Assembly: GCA_021783135.1 (NCBI GenBank)
Contig: JAJXUE010000008.1
Location: 1-64,000, forward strand
DNA: 64,000 nt
DNA from: Bacillota bacterium
Lineage (GTDB): Bacteria > Bacillota > Desulfitobacteriia > Desulfitobacteriales > JAJXUE01
Direction of reading: 5' to 3'
In this document: positions 26,586 to 36,330 of the stretch, piece after piece
How positions within the stretch are numbered: the stretch's first letter is position 1
Layout of the letters: each line of letters begins with the position of its first letter
Position numbers and translations under genes: made by a program
Notes under the pieces: model-generated
What the model was told of the DNA's origin: nothing
Databases searched by the model: none
The model's input: only the letters and a program-made list of their open reading frames with translations

Positions 26586-28088
26586 ATGTCTCATGACTAT
26601 GATATAAGGACTGTAGCCTTGTATCTGCGTAAATCACGGGGGCAGAACAATGAGGAAATTGACGATTTAGCACAACACAGGGCAGAACTAATAGCCATGT
26701 GTGAGGAGCGAGGATGGGCATACACCGAATACGCTGAAATAGGTACAGGCGATAAGATAAATGTCCGTCCTAAAATGCTGGAACTGCTGCAGGATGTTGA
26801 GCAACAAATGTATGACGCTGTTGTAGCAGTCCACTTCGACCGACTCAGCCGTGGTGACGAGTCTGACCAAGCTCGAATTAAGAAAACGTTTGCCATGACT
26901 GAAACATTATTTGTCACTATTACCAGGGTGTACGATTACAACAATGACCAAGATATTATGATGGCTGACTTTGAAGGAATGATGGCAAGGTTGGAATATA
27001 AGACCATTGCCAGGCGTTTTCGACAAGGTAAGGCTCGCCGAGCGAAGCAAGGATTTTGGTCGAACGGCACGCCACCCTTTCCCTACGTATTCGACCGTGA
27101 AACAGGTAAGGCCAAACCTGACGAAGCAAATCTGTTGGTTTATAGGCGAATGATCGATCTGTGCTTAAACGGTTACGCTGCTACGGATATAGCTTGGGAA
27201 TTGAATAAGGAAGGTATACCTAGCCCACGGGGTCAGTTGTGGAGTCCAGCGGTTGTAAGGCGGTTATTGATGGATGAAGTACATCTTGGACGCTTAGTAG
27301 TTGGCAAGAAACGCAAGCTGGTCGGAGCGGATGCAATTGTCCGTAAGCCTAAAGATGAGTGGATTGTTTATTATAACTGCCATCAGGCTGTTAAAACTGA
27401 ACAGGAGCACAACAAAATTCTTTTCTTAATACAGCGGCAAAAAGAAACGCCACCAGCAGCTAGAGCAGGTTCTAGCCAATTCAGTGGATTAATCAGATGT
27501 GGTATCTGTGGTCACACAATGCAGATTCAAAAGCGAAGTGACCGCCCGTCGGATCTTTTGAAAAGCTGTACACATCGTGACCATTTCGGCGTGCGTTGCC
27601 CAAACCTCGGGGGAGCCATAATTGACATAGCTATTTCGGTCAAAGAGGCAATCCTAGCCAAGCAAGAGCAATTGGAAGCGGCAATTCGAAGTGGTATTCA
27701 GTTGGAGGATATCCGAGTTATCTTGGAATTGTCAGAGCAGAAATTAGCCGAAATGAAACAGTATGATTCAATGCTTTCCAAGCTGGAAGATGCCTTCTTC
27801 GCTGAAAAGATAAGTGAAGAACGTTATATGTTAAAGAAGGCAGAGTACGAAACAAGAATTCATGCCCTGGAAGAAGAGTACAAAATCATTCAAAAACAAG
27901 CAGACAATACCCAAAATGCTAGAAACGAGGATATGCTGGATTCCGTCAAAAAGGTTCTTGCGGTTATTAATAGTAAAGACATTGAACCCAAAGATATCAA
28001 TCGGGCCTACAAAAGTATCATCCACTCAATTGAGTGGGAACGCGATGATTTTGACGACTGTGGAGCCATGAAGGTAAATTTTCTATAG
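26586..28088 (+). CDS. Large serine recombinase (prophage integrase)
   Basis: N-terminal resolvase domain with YLRKSRG catalytic Ser, DRLSRG; zinc ribbon CGICGHTMQ...CTHRDHFGVRCPN; coiled-coil. Confidence 0.95.
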   Translation: MSHDYDIRTVALYLRKSRGQNNEEIDDLAQHRAELIAMCEERGWAYTEYAEIGTGDKINVRPKMLELLQDVEQQMYDAVVAVHFDRLSRGDESDQARIKKTFAMTETLFVTITRVYDYNNDQDIMMADFEGMMARLEYKTIARRFRQGKARRAKQGFWSNGTPPFPYVFDRETGKAKPDEANLLVYRRMIDLCLNGYAATDIAWELNKEGIPSPRGQLWSPAVVRRLLMDEVHLGRLVVGKKRKLVGADAIVRKPKDEWIVYYNCHQAVKTEQEHNKILFLIQRQKETPPAARAGSSQFSGLIRCGICGHTMQIQKRSDRPSDLLKSCTHRDHFGVRCPNLGGAIIDIAISVKEAILAKQEQLEAAIRSGIQLEDIRVILELSEQKLAEMKQYDSMLSKLEDAFFAEKISEERYMLKKAEYETRIHALEEEYKIIQKQADNTQNARNEDMLDSVKKVLAVINSKDIEPKDINRAYKSIIHSIEWERDDFDDCGAMKVNFL

Positions 28089-28139
28089 GGGTCTAACACG
28101 TCAAAAGGACTTTAGGAGCCTTGCCGGTCACGGTATCGT

Positions 28140-28493
28140 TTGGAAACACCGGATGGAAGCGTGATCATCCCGGTTAGCCGCGTGGCGTGTGGCTTCGCAG
28201 CCGGGGGGTCAGAATTTGATACCGGGGCAGCGTCGCCTAAAGACCAAAATGATACCGGTCTTCCCTTTGGCGGGGGGAGCGGGGCCGGTGTGTCAGTGCA
28301 ACCAGTAGGTTTTTTGGTAGTAGGCAATGATCAAGTGCGGTTATTGCCGGTCGACAGCAATGTAGTTTTCGATCGGGTAATCGATGCTGTTCCCGGTATT
28401 ATTGACAAAGTTACGCAGATGCTAAAAAAAGATGGTCATGCCGAAAAGTCTTGTCAAGACAAACCAACGGTCAAATTAGAACCAGAAGATTAG
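28140..28493 (+). pseudogene. ytfJ: 3' part of sporulation protein YtfJ/GerW, interrupted by the prophage
   Basis: ETPDGSVIIPVSRVACGFAAGGSEFDTGAA...LPFGGGSGAGVSVQPVGFLVV matches YtfJ; the conserved N-terminus is missing; in-frame TAG at 28113-28115. Confidence 0.9.
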
Positions 28494-28519
28494 GAGCGTA
28501 TAAGCGCTCCTAATTTTTT
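28492..28519 (+). terminator. Intrinsic terminator after ytfJ
   Basis: AGGAGCG-TATAAG-CGCTCCT followed by AATTTTTT. Confidence 0.85.
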
Positions 28520-28619
28520 GTTAGGCTGAGTATCCTTAAATTTACATACACCTCTCGGGTGAGAAGTTACGTATTATATCTAAGATTCGCGTAGGTAACC
28601 CATAGCCGGAGGTTGGAAA

Positions 28620-28946
28620 ATGGAATTGCAACAACGTCTCACGCGGTGTTTGGCACAGTTGAACTTACCGGAAGATGAGCGGGCTTATCTGGCGGCCAAT
28701 CTGCTTACCATTATCGACGCAAGAGTCCAAGCGTTGCAGCAGACCATTGCTAAGGCGCAAGAGAATAGCATGAACTTTGCCAAACAGTACTCTATGGAAT
28801 TTTGTCAGGTTCAACAACCACTCCTAGCTAAAAGCGTGCCGCAAACAGATTTCATCAACTGGTGCTTTTGGGAAAAGGTAATTGCCAATCGCCTGGCGTT
28901 GGTTGCCAGGTATGAGAGACTGCGCCGAACTCATATAGATACTTAA
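28620..28946 (+). CDS. Hypothetical helical protein
   Basis: 108 aa, RBS ggagg. Confidence 0.65.
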   Translation: MELQQRLTRCLAQLNLPEDERAYLAANLLTIIDARVQALQQTIAKAQENSMNFAKQYSMEFCQVQQPLLAKSVPQTDFINWCFWEKVIANRLALVARYERLRRTHIDT

Positions 28947-29072
28947 GCGAGCCGAGCTACTTGTGGAACCTACCATTGGATATTCATAGATACATTGTGA
29001 TGCTGTACTGTACATAACGTTCTAAGGTTGTCCTTCCCTTCATAGGAATTTAGAAGAGGGGAAGGGATAACC

Positions 29073-29660
29073 TTGGTCAATGCAGTATGGCTTTTTTTGT
29101 TGGTAACCGGAATCATGACCGCGGCCATCAGCGGGCGGATTGATATAGTCACCACCTCAGCGATGGAAGCAGCTAAAATAGGTGTCGAAACAGCCATTGG
29201 TTTAGTCGGTGTGATGAGCCTGTGGTTAGGCTTGATGCGTCTGGCCGAAGCAGCTGGGATGGTCCGAGCGTTAGCCCGCGTTGTACAGCCTTTTACACGC
29301 TGGTTGTTCCCCTCTGTTCCTAAGGAGCATCCAGCTCTGGGAGCAATAATTTTAAACATCAGCGCCAATATACTCGGGCTTGGCAATGCGGCGACCCCTT
29401 TTGGTTTAAAAGCGATGGAGGAACTGCAGAAGCTTAACGCGGGCAAAGATGAGGCGAGTGAAGCCATGTGCACCTTCTTAGCCCTTAACACCTCAGCCAT
29501 TACTTTAATACCTGCTACAATTATTGGAGTTAGAGTTAAGGCTGGGTCTGCTAATCCGTCGGAAATAATCGGCACAACTATCTTTGCCACTAGTTGCGCG
29601 ATGCTTGTCGCCATTACAGCTGATTTCCTCTTCCGACGGGCAGGAGGAACCAGGCGATGA
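29073..29660 (+). CDS. spmA: Spore maturation protein A
   Basis: Nucleoside-recognition Gate family motifs GNAATPFGLKAMEELQKLN; adjacent spmB. Confidence 0.95.
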   Translation: MVNAVWLFLLVTGIMTAAISGRIDIVTTSAMEAAKIGVETAIGLVGVMSLWLGLMRLAEAAGMVRALARVVQPFTRWLFPSVPKEHPALGAIILNISANILGLGNAATPFGLKAMEELQKLNAGKDEASEAMCTFLALNTSAITLIPATIIGVRVKAGSANPSEIIGTTIFATSCAMLVAITADFLFRRAGGTRR

Positions 29661-30196
29661 AGGTTATAGCGGAAATATCGCGGTGGGCAATTCCGGCTTT
29701 TTTACTTTTAGTACCTGTAATAGCTTATTTGCGTAAAGTAAAGGTATACGAAGTGTTTGTCACCGGGGCTGAGGATGGTTTTTGGACTGCCGTCAAAATA
29801 ATTCCGTATTTGGTTGGAATGTTAGTGGCAATTAAGATCTTCGTGGATTCAGGAGCCATCGAAATTCTCGCTGCCGGGTTAAAACCTCTTTTCAATCTAC
29901 TTGGCTTGAGGCACGACTTAGTGCAAATTATCCCTTTAGCGATTATGCGCCCGCTTTCCGGTTCCGGTGCGCTTGGTGTCGCCACTCAGGTAATAACAGA
30001 GCATGGACCGGATTCCTTCCTGGGTAAATTGGCCTCCACCATGCAAGGGAGCACAGATACCACTTTTTTTGTTTTAACGGTTTATTTTGGCTCGGTCGGA
30101 GTAAAGAAGTACCGCTATGCTTTAAAATTAGGTTTGTTGGCTGATTTGACCGGCTTAATTGCCTCAATTTACATTGTCAGTAAAATTTTTGGCTAA
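29657..30196 (+). CDS. spmB: Spore maturation protein B
   Basis: MRPLSGSGALGVATQVITEHGPDSFLGKLASTMQGSTDTTFFVL. Confidence 0.95.
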   Translation: MKVIAEISRWAIPAFLLLVPVIAYLRKVKVYEVFVTGAEDGFWTAVKIIPYLVGMLVAIKIFVDSGAIEILAAGLKPLFNLLGLRHDLVQIIPLAIMRPLSGSGALGVATQVITEHGPDSFLGKLASTMQGSTDTTFFVLTVYFGSVGVKKYRYALKLGLLADLTGLIASIYIVSKIFG

Positions 30197-30290
30197 TGGT
30201 GAGGTTTTTGCCATAACCTGTTGAAATTGATGTTGGATATGGGTATACTAGGCAAAGGTTATCTACGTAGGAACACAAGAAGGTGGATTA

Positions 30291-31037
30291 ATGCTTTGTG
30301 TGGTATTGCCTGCTTATAATGAAGAAGCGGCTTTGCGCAAATTACTACCCAGATTAGTTGAAGTCGTAAAAGACTATCCATATAAAATTTTTGTCATTGA
30401 TGATGGTAGCACTGATCAAACGGCCGCTGTCGCCGAATTATTTGCCGGCAACTGCGGAACGGTGTTAGGCCACAAGTGCAATAGGGGTTTAGGTGAGGCC
30501 TTGCGTACGGGTTTGCTCGCGGCTATCGGGCAAACGCAGTATGACGATGTCATTGTTACCTTGGACTCAGACGATACCCATCCGCCGGAAATAATTCCGG
30601 CCATGCTTGAGAAAATCCAGTCCGGCTTAGATTTGGTCGTAGCTTCCCGCTTTACGTCGGGAGGTCAAGAGGTAGGGCTGCATATGCATCGCAAGGTACT
30701 GAGCCACGGCGCCGGGTGGATAATGGGGACGTTTTTTCCGCTCCCGGGTATCCGCGATTACTCTTCCGGTTTCCGCGCTTATCGCGCGGGTTTTTTGGCG
30801 AAGGGTTTTGCTTATTATGGGGCGCAAATGTTTGAAAGCAGTGGCTTCGCCGTGATGGTGGAATTGCTGTTAAAATTGTCAATGTTTAAACCACGTTGCG
30901 GGGAAGTCCCGTTGGTGTTGAGGTATGATCGGAAATTGGGCAAAAGCAAGATGCCGGTTGCACGTACCATCGTGGGGTATTTGAGCTTGATTGTTAAACT
31001 GCGTAAAGTTACGCCGCCGGCTGAGGTGGAAGCATGA
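30291..31037 (+). CDS. Glycosyltransferase family 2
   Basis: VVLPAYNEEAALRKLLPRL, IDDGSTDQT. Confidence 0.93.
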   Translation: MLCVVLPAYNEEAALRKLLPRLVEVVKDYPYKIFVIDDGSTDQTAAVAELFAGNCGTVLGHKCNRGLGEALRTGLLAAIGQTQYDDVIVTLDSDDTHPPEIIPAMLEKIQSGLDLVVASRFTSGGQEVGLHMHRKVLSHGAGWIMGTFFPLPGIRDYSSGFRAYRAGFLAKGFAYYGAQMFESSGFAVMVELLLKLSMFKPRCGEVPLVLRYDRKLGKSKMPVARTIVGYLSLIVKLRKVTPPAEVEA

Positions 31038-31393
31038 GACTGTTCCTATTATTATTTTCTGTATTCTTGGGGGCCATCGGTCAGGTTTTGCTTAAAATTG
31101 GCATGCGGCACATCCGTCCGGAACTGTCGTTGCTCGGTCTAATCAAATTAATCGGCCAAGTTTTTACCACCCCGGCTTTGTTATCCGGCTTAGTTTGCTT
31201 TGGGTCCAGCTTTTTGCTGTGGCTGGTAGTTATCAGTCAAGAGGATTTAAGCTATGCCTATCCGATGGTGAGTCTCGGTTATATAGTCGCCTTTCTAGCT
31301 TCATGGCTGCTGTTTAAAGAAAATATCACGCTGCTGCGTGTGGCTGGTTTGCTCTTGATTTGCTGTGGCGTATCGCTTGTGGCGAGGAGTTAG
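31034..31393 (+). CDS. EamA/SMR-type small membrane transporter (ArnE-like)
   Basis: GAIGQVLLKIGMRHI, LSYAYPMVSLGYIVAFLASWLLFKE. Confidence 0.85.
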   Translation: MRLFLLLFSVFLGAIGQVLLKIGMRHIRPELSLLGLIKLIGQVFTTPALLSGLVCFGSSFLLWLVVISQEDLSYAYPMVSLGYIVAFLASWLLFKENITLLRVAGLLLICCGVSLVARS

Positions 31394-31397
31394 GTCT

Positions 31398-32783
31398 ATG
31401 TCCAAGAAAACTTGGTTTTGGCTCATTTTGCTGCTCGGCATTGCGATCCGTTGTTATGGCATTACTGCTCCGTTGTTGGACACCCAGGCATGGCGTCAGG
31501 CTGACACTGCATCTATGGCTGCTAACTTTGTGCAACATGGATTTTGGCCGCCCTTCCCTCAGCTTAACTATGACGGTCCGCCCCCTAACTATGTGGAGTT
31601 GGAATTTCCGCTGATCCCTTTACTTACGGCTCTTGTGTGGCAGGTGGTTGGACAGTATGACATCATTGCCCGGGCAATAGTAATCGCCTTTTCCGGCCTG
31701 ACCTTGGGCTTTATCTATCGCTTGGGCAAGGAACTCTATGATGAGACCAGCGGCCTTTTAGCCATGGTCTTTTTTGCACTTAATCCTTTAGCCATCTATT
31801 ATGGACGGGCGGTAATGCCTGATGCCGCTATGCTTTTCTTTATGACTGCCGCTGCCTACTATATGGTGCGTTGGGCTAAGCAGGCCAAAGACCGTGACTT
31901 AATCCTGACTGCAGGAAGCTTTGCGTTGGCTGGCCTGGCAAAACTACCTGCCCTAATGATGGGAGCTCCGTTGCTCGTGCCTTTTATCCGGCGTTATAAG
32001 TTGACGGTGCTCCGGCATAGATCAGTATGGCTATTCCTCGGCATTGGTCTGCTTCCTACTTTTGCCTATTACTATTTGGCCCACCTGCAGGCCGCCCACA
32101 CCGTAAATCAGTTTGTCAGCGGCATCATCACCGGCCAGATGAATACGAGTTTTTTTGACTATACCTATCTACGTAAGACATTAGTGCAGATGATTACCAT
32201 GCCTTTATTGCTTTTGGCTTTAGGAGCTCCCTTGTTACGCAAAACCAGAATCGGTAACGCCTTTGTCTGGGTATGGCTCGCCGTGCTGCTAGCCTATACT
32301 ATCATTGTTTGCAGCCGGATTCAGCTAAATTATTATCTGTTGCCCTTGCTGCCGCTGCTAAGTGTGTTAGCAGGCGCAACCTTAGGACGCTTTTGGGGTG
32401 AGACACCTGGTATCATGAGCAGTGTGCTCATTTTTGGCCTGTGTGCGCACCTTGCGGTGCAAGGGTTGCAATTTTACTATGTGCCGCAGTATGCTTATTT
32501 GCCTCAGGCCAAGCTGATTGAGCACTATACGCAACCGGCCGATTTGCTCATTTTGGACGATGCGCCGCCGATGACGTTTTATTATAGTAATCGAAAAGGT
32601 TGGCGGCTATTACCGGCGCAACAAACGCCTCAAGCCGTAGAAGCGCTGCGTGCGCAAGGGGCCAAGTTATTTGTTGAATTGCCTTATGCTACAGTGCAAC
32701 CTGTCTTACAGAAGTATTTAACAAGGCATTACACTTGGGTCGCGCAAGGTAGTTTTTTTGACTTGAGCCGGCCGAAAAGTTGA
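31398..32783 (+). CDS. ArnT/PMT-like glycosyltransferase family 39
   Basis: DTQAWRQADTASMAANF; multiple TM; ATG at 31398. Confidence 0.88.
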   Translation: MSKKTWFWLILLLGIAIRCYGITAPLLDTQAWRQADTASMAANFVQHGFWPPFPQLNYDGPPPNYVELEFPLIPLLTALVWQVVGQYDIIARAIVIAFSGLTLGFIYRLGKELYDETSGLLAMVFFALNPLAIYYGRAVMPDAAMLFFMTAAAYYMVRWAKQAKDRDLILTAGSFALAGLAKLPALMMGAPLLVPFIRRYKLTVLRHRSVWLFLGIGLLPTFAYYYLAHLQAAHTVNQFVSGIITGQMNTSFFDYTYLRKTLVQMITMPLLLLALGAPLLRKTRIGNAFVWVWLAVLLAYTIIVCSRIQLNYYLLPLLPLLSVLAGATLGRFWGETPGIMSSVLIFGLCAHLAVQGLQFYYVPQYAYLPQAKLIEHYTQPADLLILDDAPPMTFYYSNRKGWRLLPAQQTPQAVEALRAQGAKLFVELPYATVQPVLQKYLTRHYTWVAQGSFFDLSRPKS

Positions 32784-32799
32784 GATAAGAGGTGGACCC

Positions 32800-33522
32800 A
32801 TGGAACGGTTACATAAAGTCCTGGCTGCTGCAGGCGTGGCCTCCAGACGTAAGGCCGAGGCATTAATCCTCCAAGGTAAGGTTCGTGTTAACGGACAGGT
32901 TGTGAGTATTCTCGGCACGCAAGTTGACCCAGCGGTGGATAAAATCAGCGTCGAAGGCAAACCTGTCGTTCCAACGGAACGTAAGTCCTATTTCCTCCTG
33001 CATAAGCCGGCAGGCTATGTCACAACCCTAGATGACCCTCAAGGGCGGCCTAAGGTCACAGATTTACTGACCGGGGTGAAACACAGGGTCTATCCAATCG
33101 GTAGGTTGGATTATGCTACGGAAGGCCTATTATTGTTAACCAATGACGGTGATTTGGCGTATCGGCTTACCCATCCCAAGTATGGTGTGGTAAAAACCTA
33201 TCAAGCCCTCGTCTTGGGTATACCCGATGCTACGGCCTTAAATACGCTGCGTAGCGGAGTGCGTCTGGAGGATGGGCTCACGGCTCCGGCAGAAGTGCGT
33301 TTGATTAACAGCAAACAAGGCAGCGCATTACTGGAATTGAAAATCCATGAAGGGCGTAACCGTCAGGTCAGAAGAATGTGCGATGCTATCGGTTATCCGG
33401 TGCAAAGACTGCGGCGCACCGGCTTTGGTGGCTTGACCTTAAACGGAGTGCCGGTGGGGTCGTTTCGCACCCTCAGCCCTGCGGAGGTAGCCGCACTGCG
33501 GGAACAAGGTGGGACGCAATAG
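32800..33522 (+). CDS. rluB: 23S rRNA pseudouridine synthase (RluB family)
   Basis: S4 domain, GRLDYATEGLLLLTNDG, EGRNRQVRRMCDAIGYPVQRLRR. Confidence 0.93.
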   Translation: MERLHKVLAAAGVASRRKAEALILQGKVRVNGQVVSILGTQVDPAVDKISVEGKPVVPTERKSYFLLHKPAGYVTTLDDPQGRPKVTDLLTGVKHRVYPIGRLDYATEGLLLLTNDGDLAYRLTHPKYGVVKTYQALVLGIPDATALNTLRSGVRLEDGLTAPAEVRLINSKQGSALLELKIHEGRNRQVRRMCDAIGYPVQRLRRTGFGGLTLNGVPVGSFRTLSPAEVAALREQGGTQ

Positions 33523-33546
33523 CCTACCCAAAGCATCACACGCCAA

Positions 33547-33593
33547 AAAATACCCTCAGAACCGGAGACTTCACTTCCGTTCTGAGGGTATTT
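33547..33593. terminator. Bidirectional terminator between convergent genes
   Basis: AATACCCTCAGAAC...GTTCTGAGGGTATT with A/T tails on both sides. Confidence 0.9.
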
Positions 33594-33611
33594 CACTCTA
33601 TTATCCAGCTA

Positions 33612-35369
33612 TTATTCCGTTATATCAACCGCCGGCAAACGTACATAAAACGTTGCCCCATGCCCGGGCATACTGCTTAAAGCAACCTGTCCATGGTACG
33701 CTTGAGTTAGGGTATTGACAATAGCTAAGCCCAGTCCGGTACTGCCTGTCACATTGCGTCCGTTGGTACCGCGCACAAAACGCCCCCAAATGAGAGGCTG
33801 ATCCGCTTCAGGTATACCAGGACCTTGATCTGTGACTGATATCTCGACCCAGGGTGCTTGATACCGTGCACTAAGCTTAATTTCACTTGGGGTAGGGGAA
33901 AATTTTAAAGCATTTTCACACAGGTTCAGCAAGATTTGCTTAAGTCGATCAAAGCCGCAGTCCACCTGGGGCAAATTAGGTTCAATTTCTAAGCGTAGGG
34001 TAACTTGTTTTTGTTGTGCGGAGGGGCTGATCTGCTGGGAGATATTCTCGATAGCTTCTGATACATCCACATTTTCATGAGGGAACTCCAAGGGGCCGCC
34101 GTACTCAATCCGGCTGAGATCGAGGATATCGTTGACCAGACGGCGCAGGCGCAGTGTTTCGTTGAGAATGGTCTGCAAATAACGTCTGCGCTGCTGCTCG
34201 TCTTGTACCACATTGTCCAATAAGGCCTCCGTGTACCCCTGCAAATACGATAAAGGGGTTCGCAGTTCGTGTGATACATTTGCCACAAATTCACGCCTCA
34301 TCTTATCCAAACGACGATCTTTGGTAACGTCATGCCATACTGCAACTAACCCACGTTCCGCTTCCGTGCCTAATAGAGAGATTTCTACGCTGAATATTTG
34401 GTCATTCCAGGCAAATTCACCATTACTGGGAGCGGATTGCGCCAAAGCATGTTCTAACAGGGTACTGAGGTCGGAGGGTAAATCGGCCAAAGTTAATTTT
34501 TCTGCAGTGGGGCTGGGAGCAAACTGCTCCAGTGCAACCCGGTTGGACATGACGATCTGTTTGGCGGGAGATAAAGTCAACACGCCGTCTTCAATGCTGG
34601 ACAAGATGTTAGCGAGTTGGTGGCGTTCACGGGAAATCTGGTCAAAGTAGAGCTTAATCCCTTCAGATAGGGTGTTAACCGATTGCCCCAACGAGGCTAA
34701 TTCTTGAGTTGAATCGAGTGTGATTACGCGTCCGTAGTTGCCCGTTGCAATGTCGCGCACGGCCTTGTCCATCTCCACCACCGGACTGACCAACTTTTTA
34801 GAGAGGAAAATGCCGCCGGGCAGTGCCATGAGAAAGGACAGGGTTAAACCCCACCCAATCGAATGATTGACCGAACTGCTTACCGCGTTTAGGTGTGTAA
34901 AAGGTTCAAACACAAATACAGCGCCGATTATTTTGTGGCTCTTCCAAATGGGTAACGCAACCTTGATGATATGGGGACTGAGATAAGGCACGCTGCCTTC
35001 AAAGGAAATATTATTGCCTTGTTTAATTTGTTGCATGTCTTGCGTTGGCATGGTGAAACCGTGCCAGTTACGTAGCCGTGAGGTGCTTAAAACTACTTTG
35101 CCGCTAGGGTCTGTTGCTACAATGTCGTATTTTAACACGTTGCCCAAAAAATCAAAGTGTCCGAGTGCATTTTGCATATCGGGGAGTGACGCTAGATATG
35201 TTGAGAGACTGGCGGCAGTGTTCGTTAATTCCTCATTTTCCTCAGCTGCGTAGCCATAGTAGAAATCATGGGTTGATTTAGCCAATATGCCACCGAAAAA
35301 GAGCAGGAGTAAAAACATCCACGCAATAATAATTACCCATATTTTGGTGGCAAAACTGCGTGGAATCAT
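33612..35369 (-). CDS. Sensor histidine kinase (HAMP, PAS, HisKA, HATPase)
   Basis: FVANVSHELRTPLSYLQGY, LCENALKFSP, DQGPGIPE, GSTGLGLAI. Confidence 0.95.
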   Translation of the reverse strand: MIPRSFATKIWVIIIAWMFLLLLFFGGILAKSTHDFYYGYAAEENEELTNTAASLSTYLASLPDMQNALGHFDFLGNVLKYDIVATDPSGKVVLSTSRLRNWHGFTMPTQDMQQIKQGNNISFEGSVPYLSPHIIKVALPIWKSHKIIGAVFVFEPFTHLNAVSSSVNHSIGWGLTLSFLMALPGGIFLSKKLVSPVVEMDKAVRDIATGNYGRVITLDSTQELASLGQSVNTLSEGIKLYFDQISRERHQLANILSSIEDGVLTLSPAKQIVMSNRVALEQFAPSPTAEKLTLADLPSDLSTLLEHALAQSAPSNGEFAWNDQIFSVEISLLGTEAERGLVAVWHDVTKDRRLDKMRREFVANVSHELRTPLSYLQGYTEALLDNVVQDEQQRRRYLQTILNETLRLRRLVNDILDLSRIEYGGPLEFPHENVDVSEAIENISQQISPSAQQKQVTLRLEIEPNLPQVDCGFDRLKQILLNLCENALKFSPTPSEIKLSARYQAPWVEISVTDQGPGIPEADQPLIWGRFVRGTNGRNVTGSTGLGLAIVNTLTQAYHGQVALSSMPGHGATFYVRLPAVDITE

Positions 35370-36064
35370 GGAATTACCTCAAACTTGTAGCCAACACCGC
35401 GTACGGTCTGCAGATAATTGAATGGAGCAATGATGTTAAATTTTTCACGTAGGTTTTTAATGTGTACATCTACAATGCGTAGCTCAGCAAAGTAGTTTTC
35501 CCCCCAAGCCGAAGACATTATTTGCTCGCGGGTGAACGCGATACGCGGTGTTTTAGCCAAAAGATAGAGTAGACTAAATTCCTTTGGTGTCAAGATGACT
35601 TCCACCCCGTGCCATTCTAAGCGATGGAGGGCCTGGTCGATAGTGAGGCCGGGGAACGACAATGTGCCTTCATTGGAGTTAGAAACTTTAGTGGAGCGAC
35701 GCAGCATCGCTTTGGCTCTGGCGGCCAGCTCGCGTGGACTAAAAGGTTTAACAACGTAATCGTCTGCACCGCATTCAAAACCCAGCAGGCGATCTTCCTC
35801 CTCGCCCTTTGCAGTAAGGAGCATAATCGGCAAACCTTCGTAGAGTATACGTACTTTTCTGCACAAGGTGAGGCCGTCCATTTTAGGCATCATAATATCA
35901 ATGATCAGCAAATCGAACTTGTCTTCGTTGATTAGTCTTTCGGCGTCTAGACCGTCTGCAGCTTCTCTGACTTCAAAACCGTTGTTTTCCAAGTAAACTC
36001 GTAACAGTTCGCGTAACCCGGCTTCATCATCTGCCAGCAGCACCTTAGGCTTTATAATTGTCAT
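35366..36064 (-). CDS. OmpR-family response regulator
   Basis: LLADDEAGL, IDIMMPKMDG, VKPFSPRELAARAKAMLRR; winged-helix C-terminus. Confidence 0.96.
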   Translation of the reverse strand: MTIIKPKVLLADDEAGLRELLRVYLENNGFEVREAADGLDAERLINEDKFDLLIIDIMMPKMDGLTLCRKVRILYEGLPIMLLTAKGEEEDRLLGFECGADDYVVKPFSPRELAARAKAMLRRSTKVSNSNEGTLSFPGLTIDQALHRLEWHGVEVILTPKEFSLLYLLAKTPRIAFTREQIMSSAWGENYFAELRIVDVHIKNLREKFNIIAPFNYLQTVRGVGYKFEVIP

Positions 36065-36330
36065 TCACATCACCTCAGTCTTATTATAAACAAGAATCAA
36101 ATATTATCCTAGTCTAAATCTTTACATAATCTTCATATTTTCTTAATCAAAACCACAATTTAGTCTTTTAATATCAAGTAATGTTAGGAGTTTTACATAA
36201 TGCTGGAGCCAAGAACGCAGAAAGGGGGAGCAACTGGCTAAAAAAACAGCTTTAATCAGAAGGCAAAAAGCAAAAACCACTTCTAATTGTAAAATTATAC
36301 AGAAAATGTATTTGGGAGGATAAAAAATTT

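Larger units (their letters stand above)
1..28130. mobile_element. Tailed-phage prophage (right-hand part; left end lies outside the window) integrated into ytfJ/gerW
   Basis: Contiguous minus-strand tape measure, tail tube, capsid, protease, portal, terminase module; plus-strand accessory genes; large serine recombinase at the edge, directly followed by a 5'-truncated YtfJ/GerW ORF. Right boundary is approximate (between about 28089 and 28145). Confidence 0.93.

Noticed and set aside
25384-28088. 12-bp direct repeat AATTTTCTATAG at 25384-25395 and 28077-28088, considered as att-like ends of a smaller nested element
   Set aside because: AT-rich 12-mers repeat by chance in a 64-kb window; the second copy is inside the recombinase stop region and nothing else supports a nested element.
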